Positions 4,989-8,027 of a DNA stretch of 8,027 bases are shown piece after piece (position 1 is the first letter of the stretch; every line of letters begins with the position of its first letter). The stretch covers positions 1 to 8,027 of the forward strand of contig JAFAGN010000080.1 of assembly GCA_023422695.1 (NCBI GenBank), given 5' to 3'. The notes beneath the pieces are model-generated. The model ran no database searches. It had not been told where the DNA came from and saw only the letters and a program-made list of their open reading frames with translations. Made by a program: the position numbers and the translations under genes. The stretch is from Pseudomonadota bacterium. GTDB taxonomy: Bacteria > Pseudomonadota > Alphaproteobacteria > Sphingomonadales > Sphingomonadaceae.

Positions 4989-7949
4989 GTGAAGAAAACC
5001 CAATTTTCCAAGCTGAAGCTAGGCGCTGCGCCGCTCGTATTGAGCGTCGCCCTGGTTTCGGCTCCTGCCTATGCGCAGGACGCCGCTGAAGAGGGTGCGA
5101 CGACCGGCGGCGAAATCGTCGTGACCGGTACGCTGATCCGCAACCCCAATCTTGAACAGTCGTCGCCGGTGAACGTCACCACCGAAGACGAAATCCAGCT
5201 GCGTCAGGCCACCAGCGCCGAACTGCTGCTGCGCGAAACCCCCGGCATCGTTCCCAACCTGGGTTCGAACGTGAACAACGGTTCGGCCGGTTCGGCGCGC
5301 GTCGACCTTCGCGGTCTGGGTGCGAACCGCAACCTCGTCATGCTGAACTCGACCCGCCTTGTGCCGTCGAGCTTCTTCGGCGCGGTCGATCTTAACAATA
5401 TCCCGGTTGCCCTGGTGGAGCGCGTCGACGTGCTGACCGGTGGTGCTTCGACCACCTATGGTGCCGACGCCGTGACCGGTGTCGTCAACTTCATCACCAA
5501 GCGCGACTTTGCCGGTATCGACCTTTCGGCGACCCAGCAGATCAGCGAACAGGGTGACGCCAACCTGTTCCGCGCCGACCTGGTGATCGGTGCGAACTTC
5601 GACGATGGCCGCGGTAACGCCGTGATCTCGATCGGCTACATCGAAGCCGACAAGCTGCTGTTCGGTTCGCGCGGTTTCGGCCAGTGCGTGCTCAACTCGC
5701 TGTCGGGCTTCTGCGGTGGCGATTCGCCGACCGCGACCCCGACCTCGTTCGGTATCACCGGTGTGGCCGGCAACCGTCAGGTCAGCGCCGACGGCCTCAG
5801 CCTGGTGCCGCAATATTCGCTGTACAACTTCAACCCGGCGAACATCTACATCACGCCGTACGAACGCTTCAACTTCTATGGTGAAGGTCGTTACGACGTT
5901 TCGGACAGCGTGACCGTCTATGGTCGCGGCCTGTTCTCGAAGAATACCGTCAAGACCGAAATCGCGTCGTCGGGTATCTTCGGTGAAGCGCTGACCATCA
6001 ACGGCAACAACCCGTATCTGCCGGCCGGTATTCGCGACCAGCTTTGCGGCTTTGCCGGTATTGCGCTGGGTGCTGCTTGTAACACCAACGCCGCGATCCC
6101 GCTCGGCGCCGTGTACCGCCGCTCGGTGGAACTCGGGCCGCGTCTGTCGGAATATGTCACCAACATCTTCGACATCAAGGCCGGTGCGACCTTCAATATC
6201 ACCGACAATATCTCGTTCGACATTTACGGCGCTTACGGCGAATCGGAAAACACCGAAACCCGCCGCGGCTACGTATCGCGTTCGCGCGTTGTCCAGGCGC
6301 TGGCCGCGACCAGCACCACCGCTTGTACCAACCCGGCCAATGGCTGCGTCCCGCTGAACCTGTTCGGTCCGGAAGGCAGCATCACCCCGGAAATGGGTGC
6401 GTTCATCGGCGGCATCACCAGCTCGATCCAGCAATATGCTTCGCTGGCACAGGTTCATGGTGTGCTTTCGGGTTCGGCCGGTTTCGGTTCGCCGTGGGCG
6501 AGCGAAGAAGTGTCGTTCGCGCTCGGCGGCGAATATCGCAAGTATAACGCTGCGCAGCGTCCCGATAACCTGGCACAGGTTCCGGGCGAACTCGGCGGTG
6601 CTGGCGGTGCGGTCCGTCCGTTCTCGGGCGCCTATGACAGCACCGAAGCGTTTGCCGAATTGGTTGTGCCGCTGGTCAGCGACAAGCCCTTCTTCGACGA
6701 TCTGACGGTCGAAGGCGGCATCCGCTACTCGCGTTACTCGGTCGATGCACCGGGCAACCCGAAGTTCAGCCCGACGAGCTGGAAGGTCGGCGTCAACTGG
6801 GCACCGGTCGACGCACTGAAGTTCCGCGCCAACTACCAAAAGGCCGTTCGCGCTCCGAACATCGGCGAACTGTTCGCTCCGCTCAACGTGCAGCTGACGA
6901 ACCTTGCGACCGATCCCTGCGCCGGCGCCGCGCCGATTGGCAACGCCAACCTGACCGCGGTCTGCCTTGCTCAGGGCGCGCCCGCGGCTTCGATCGGTGT
7001 GATCGAGCAGCCGGCGGCAGGCCAGGCGAACGTGACGACCGGTGGCAACCCGAACGTCGGTCCGGAAACGGCGAAGACGTTGACGGTTGGCGCAGTGTTC
7101 ACGCCGCGCGGCCTGATCCCCGGTCTGACCCTGTCGCTCGACTACTACCGCATCAAGGTTACGGACGCGATCACCGCTCCGCTGCCGGGCGACATCATCG
7201 CGGCGTGCTTTACCGGTCTGTCGGCCGCTTCGGCGACCAACCCGGCTTGTACGGCGATCCGCCGCAACCCGGCGACGGGCCGCCTCAGCGGTTCGCCGGC
7301 GACGACGGGCGGCCTGCCCGCGCCGCTCAGCAACGCGGGTATCCTGTTCACCGACGGTTTCGACCTGATCGCGAACTACAAGCGCGACATCGGTTTCGCT
7401 GACCTGACGCTGAACTTCTCGGGCAACCACACCCGCAAGGCGACCTTCCAGGCGTCGGAAACGGTGACCAACTTCCCGAACTGTGCCGGCGTTTACAGCG
7501 TGAACTGCGGTATCGCACAGGGTCAGTTGCAGCCGAAATGGTCGTGGACGATGCGTACCACGCTCGGCTTTGACGGCGTCGATGTGTCGCTGTTGTGGCG
7601 CCACATGTCGAGCTTCCGCTCGCAGGCTGGCAACCTCTGCGGCCCCGGCATCACCGCCAACGGCTGTACCGGGTTCGTGCGCGGCGACGCCACGCGCTTC
7701 CCCGACATCGTCGGCCAGCCGATCAACCTGAACCGTATCAAGGCGTATGATTATTTCGACCTGACGACGCGGTTCTCGGTGACCGAGAACTTCGACCTGA
7801 CGCTGACCGCGTTCAACCTGCTCGACAAGCAGCCGCCGCTTCTTGGTGGCCAGGCAGGTACGACCTCGGCCAACAGCGGCAACACCTATCCGTCGACCTA
7901 CGACGTGATCGGCCGCCGTTACAGCGCCACGGCACGCCTGAAGTTCTAA
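4989..7949 (+). CDS. TonB-dependent outer-membrane receptor
   Basis: This outer-membrane transporter would take up a scarce substrate using TonB-ExbBD energy. The 986 residues start with a signal peptide (KK..., hydrophobic 11-25, cut after AYA at 29). A TonB-box-like EIVVTGTLI (42-50) follows directly, with no STN signalling domain, so FecA-type sigma signalling is not expected. The plug runs to about residue 175 (SPVNVTTEDEI at 59-69, VDLRGLGANRNLVMLN at 105-120, VERVDVLTGGASTTYGADAV at 143-162, GVVNFITKR). The rest is the 22-strand barrel, with RAPNIGELFAP (621-631) and FNLLDKQPP (942-950). It ends YSATARLKF, with the terminal Phe typical of barrel-assembly signals. Fourteen cysteines form seven close pairs, all in the barrel part. 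Codon use is strongly biased (many GGT; no TTA, CTA or TCA after codon 11), suggesting high expression. No neighbour reveals the substrate, and siderophore, vitamin, sugar or peptide are all possible. Confidence 0.96.
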   Translation: MKKTQFSKLKLGAAPLVLSVALVSAPAYAQDAAEEGATTGGEIVVTGTLIRNPNLEQSSPVNVTTEDEIQLRQATSAELLLRETPGIVPNLGSNVNNGSAGSARVDLRGLGANRNLVMLNSTRLVPSSFFGAVDLNNIPVALVERVDVLTGGASTTYGADAVTGVVNFITKRDFAGIDLSATQQISEQGDANLFRADLVIGANFDDGRGNAVISIGYIEADKLLFGSRGFGQCVLNSLSGFCGGDSPTATPTSFGITGVAGNRQVSADGLSLVPQYSLYNFNPANIYITPYERFNFYGEGRYDVSDSVTVYGRGLFSKNTVKTEIASSGIFGEALTINGNNPYLPAGIRDQLCGFAGIALGAACNTNAAIPLGAVYRRSVELGPRLSEYVTNIFDIKAGATFNITDNISFDIYGAYGESENTETRRGYVSRSRVVQALAATSTTACTNPANGCVPLNLFGPEGSITPEMGAFIGGITSSIQQYASLAQVHGVLSGSAGFGSPWASEEVSFALGGEYRKYNAAQRPDNLAQVPGELGGAGGAVRPFSGAYDSTEAFAELVVPLVSDKPFFDDLTVEGGIRYSRYSVDAPGNPKFSPTSWKVGVNWAPVDALKFRANYQKAVRAPNIGELFAPLNVQLTNLATDPCAGAAPIGNANLTAVCLAQGAPAASIGVIEQPAAGQANVTTGGNPNVGPETAKTLTVGAVFTPRGLIPGLTLSLDYYRIKVTDAITAPLPGDIIAACFTGLSAASATNPACTAIRRNPATGRLSGSPATTGGLPAPLSNAGILFTDGFDLIANYKRDIGFADLTLNFSGNHTRKATFQASETVTNFPNCAGVYSVNCGIAQGQLQPKWSWTMRTTLGFDGVDVSLLWRHMSSFRSQAGNLCGPGITANGCTGFVRGDATRFPDIVGQPINLNRIKAYDYFDLTTRFSVTENFDLTLTAFNLLDKQPPLLGGQAGTTSANSGNTYPSTYDVIGRRYSATARLKF

Positions 7950-7970
7950 TCGCTTCAGACATGTATCAGG

Positions 7971-8001
7971 AAAGGGCGGGTCGCCCGCGCCCCGCCCTTT
8001 T
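7971..8001 (+). terminator. Intrinsic terminator of the TonB receptor gene
   Basis: AAAGGGCGGG (7971-7980) pairs perfectly with CCCGCCCTTT (7991-8000) around a ten-base loop, and the T-run extends to 8001. The GC-rich stem starts 21 bases after the TAA stop. It is positioned to end the receptor transcript, so that gene is probably read alone. The A-run on the left could give weak activity in the other direction too. The bases from 8002 to the end show no gene. Confidence 0.88.
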
Positions 8002-8027
8002 AGGTTGTGGGGCACGGACCTTGCGAA

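Noticed and set aside
5019..8015. Unbroken minus-strand reading frame of 998 codons opposite the TonB receptor
   Set aside because: Its codons line up exactly with the sense codons, so it is open only because the receptor gene lacks TTA, CTA and TCA. It ends at the single CTA (codon 11). The translation is rich in Arg, Val and Ala with no recognisable domain, and it runs through the terminator.
1..8027. CRISPR arrays, tRNA or rRNA genes, insertion sequences, toxin-antitoxin or defence genes
   Set aside because: No spaced identical repeats, tRNA-like folds, transposase motifs or terminal repeats were seen. All long frames are explained by six ordinary genes.

Overview
The window is GC-rich, tightly packed chromosomal DNA, most likely from an alphaproteobacterium of the Sphingomonadales (Sphingopyxis/Sphingomonas-like). 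This rests on several things: a DUF2093 gene next to xseA, a member of the large sphingomonad-type TonB-dependent receptors, and codon use rich in GCG, CTG and CGC. The genus is inferred from general resemblance and was not tested by a search.

The left third (43-2069) is read on the minus strand. purD (glycinamide ribonucleotide synthetase, purine synthesis) is followed 65 bp downstream by a short membrane-anchored protein. That protein has a long Pro/Ala linker and a C-terminal helix-hairpin-helix domain. The first 42 bases are non-coding and look like part of an interspersed palindromic repeat.

The middle (2068-4722) is read on the plus strand. xseA (exonuclease VII large subunit) is followed by a 70-residue DUF2093 protein, then by a lipoprotein M23 metallopeptidase (cell-wall hydrolase) whose ATG overlaps the DUF2093 stop codon (ATGA). 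purD and xseA diverge from one CATG: their start codons share two bases, so each gene's ribosome-binding site, and probably its promoter, lies inside the other's coding sequence.

A 266-bp intergenic region (4723-4988) holds the densest non-coding structure. It contains a perfect 12-bp inverted repeat with a further matching half-site, a second possible hairpin, and direct CAAAT/GTCAC repeats. It precedes a GTG-started gene for a 986-residue TonB-dependent outer-membrane receptor (4989-7949). That gene has strongly biased codon use and ends at a clear intrinsic terminator (7971-8001).

Most of the window is housekeeping, and I found no evidence of a new multi-gene system. The most interesting points are the shared purD/xseA start, a clamp-binding-like QGELF tail on XseA, the operator-like repeats before the receptor, and the receptor's seven close cysteine pairs.
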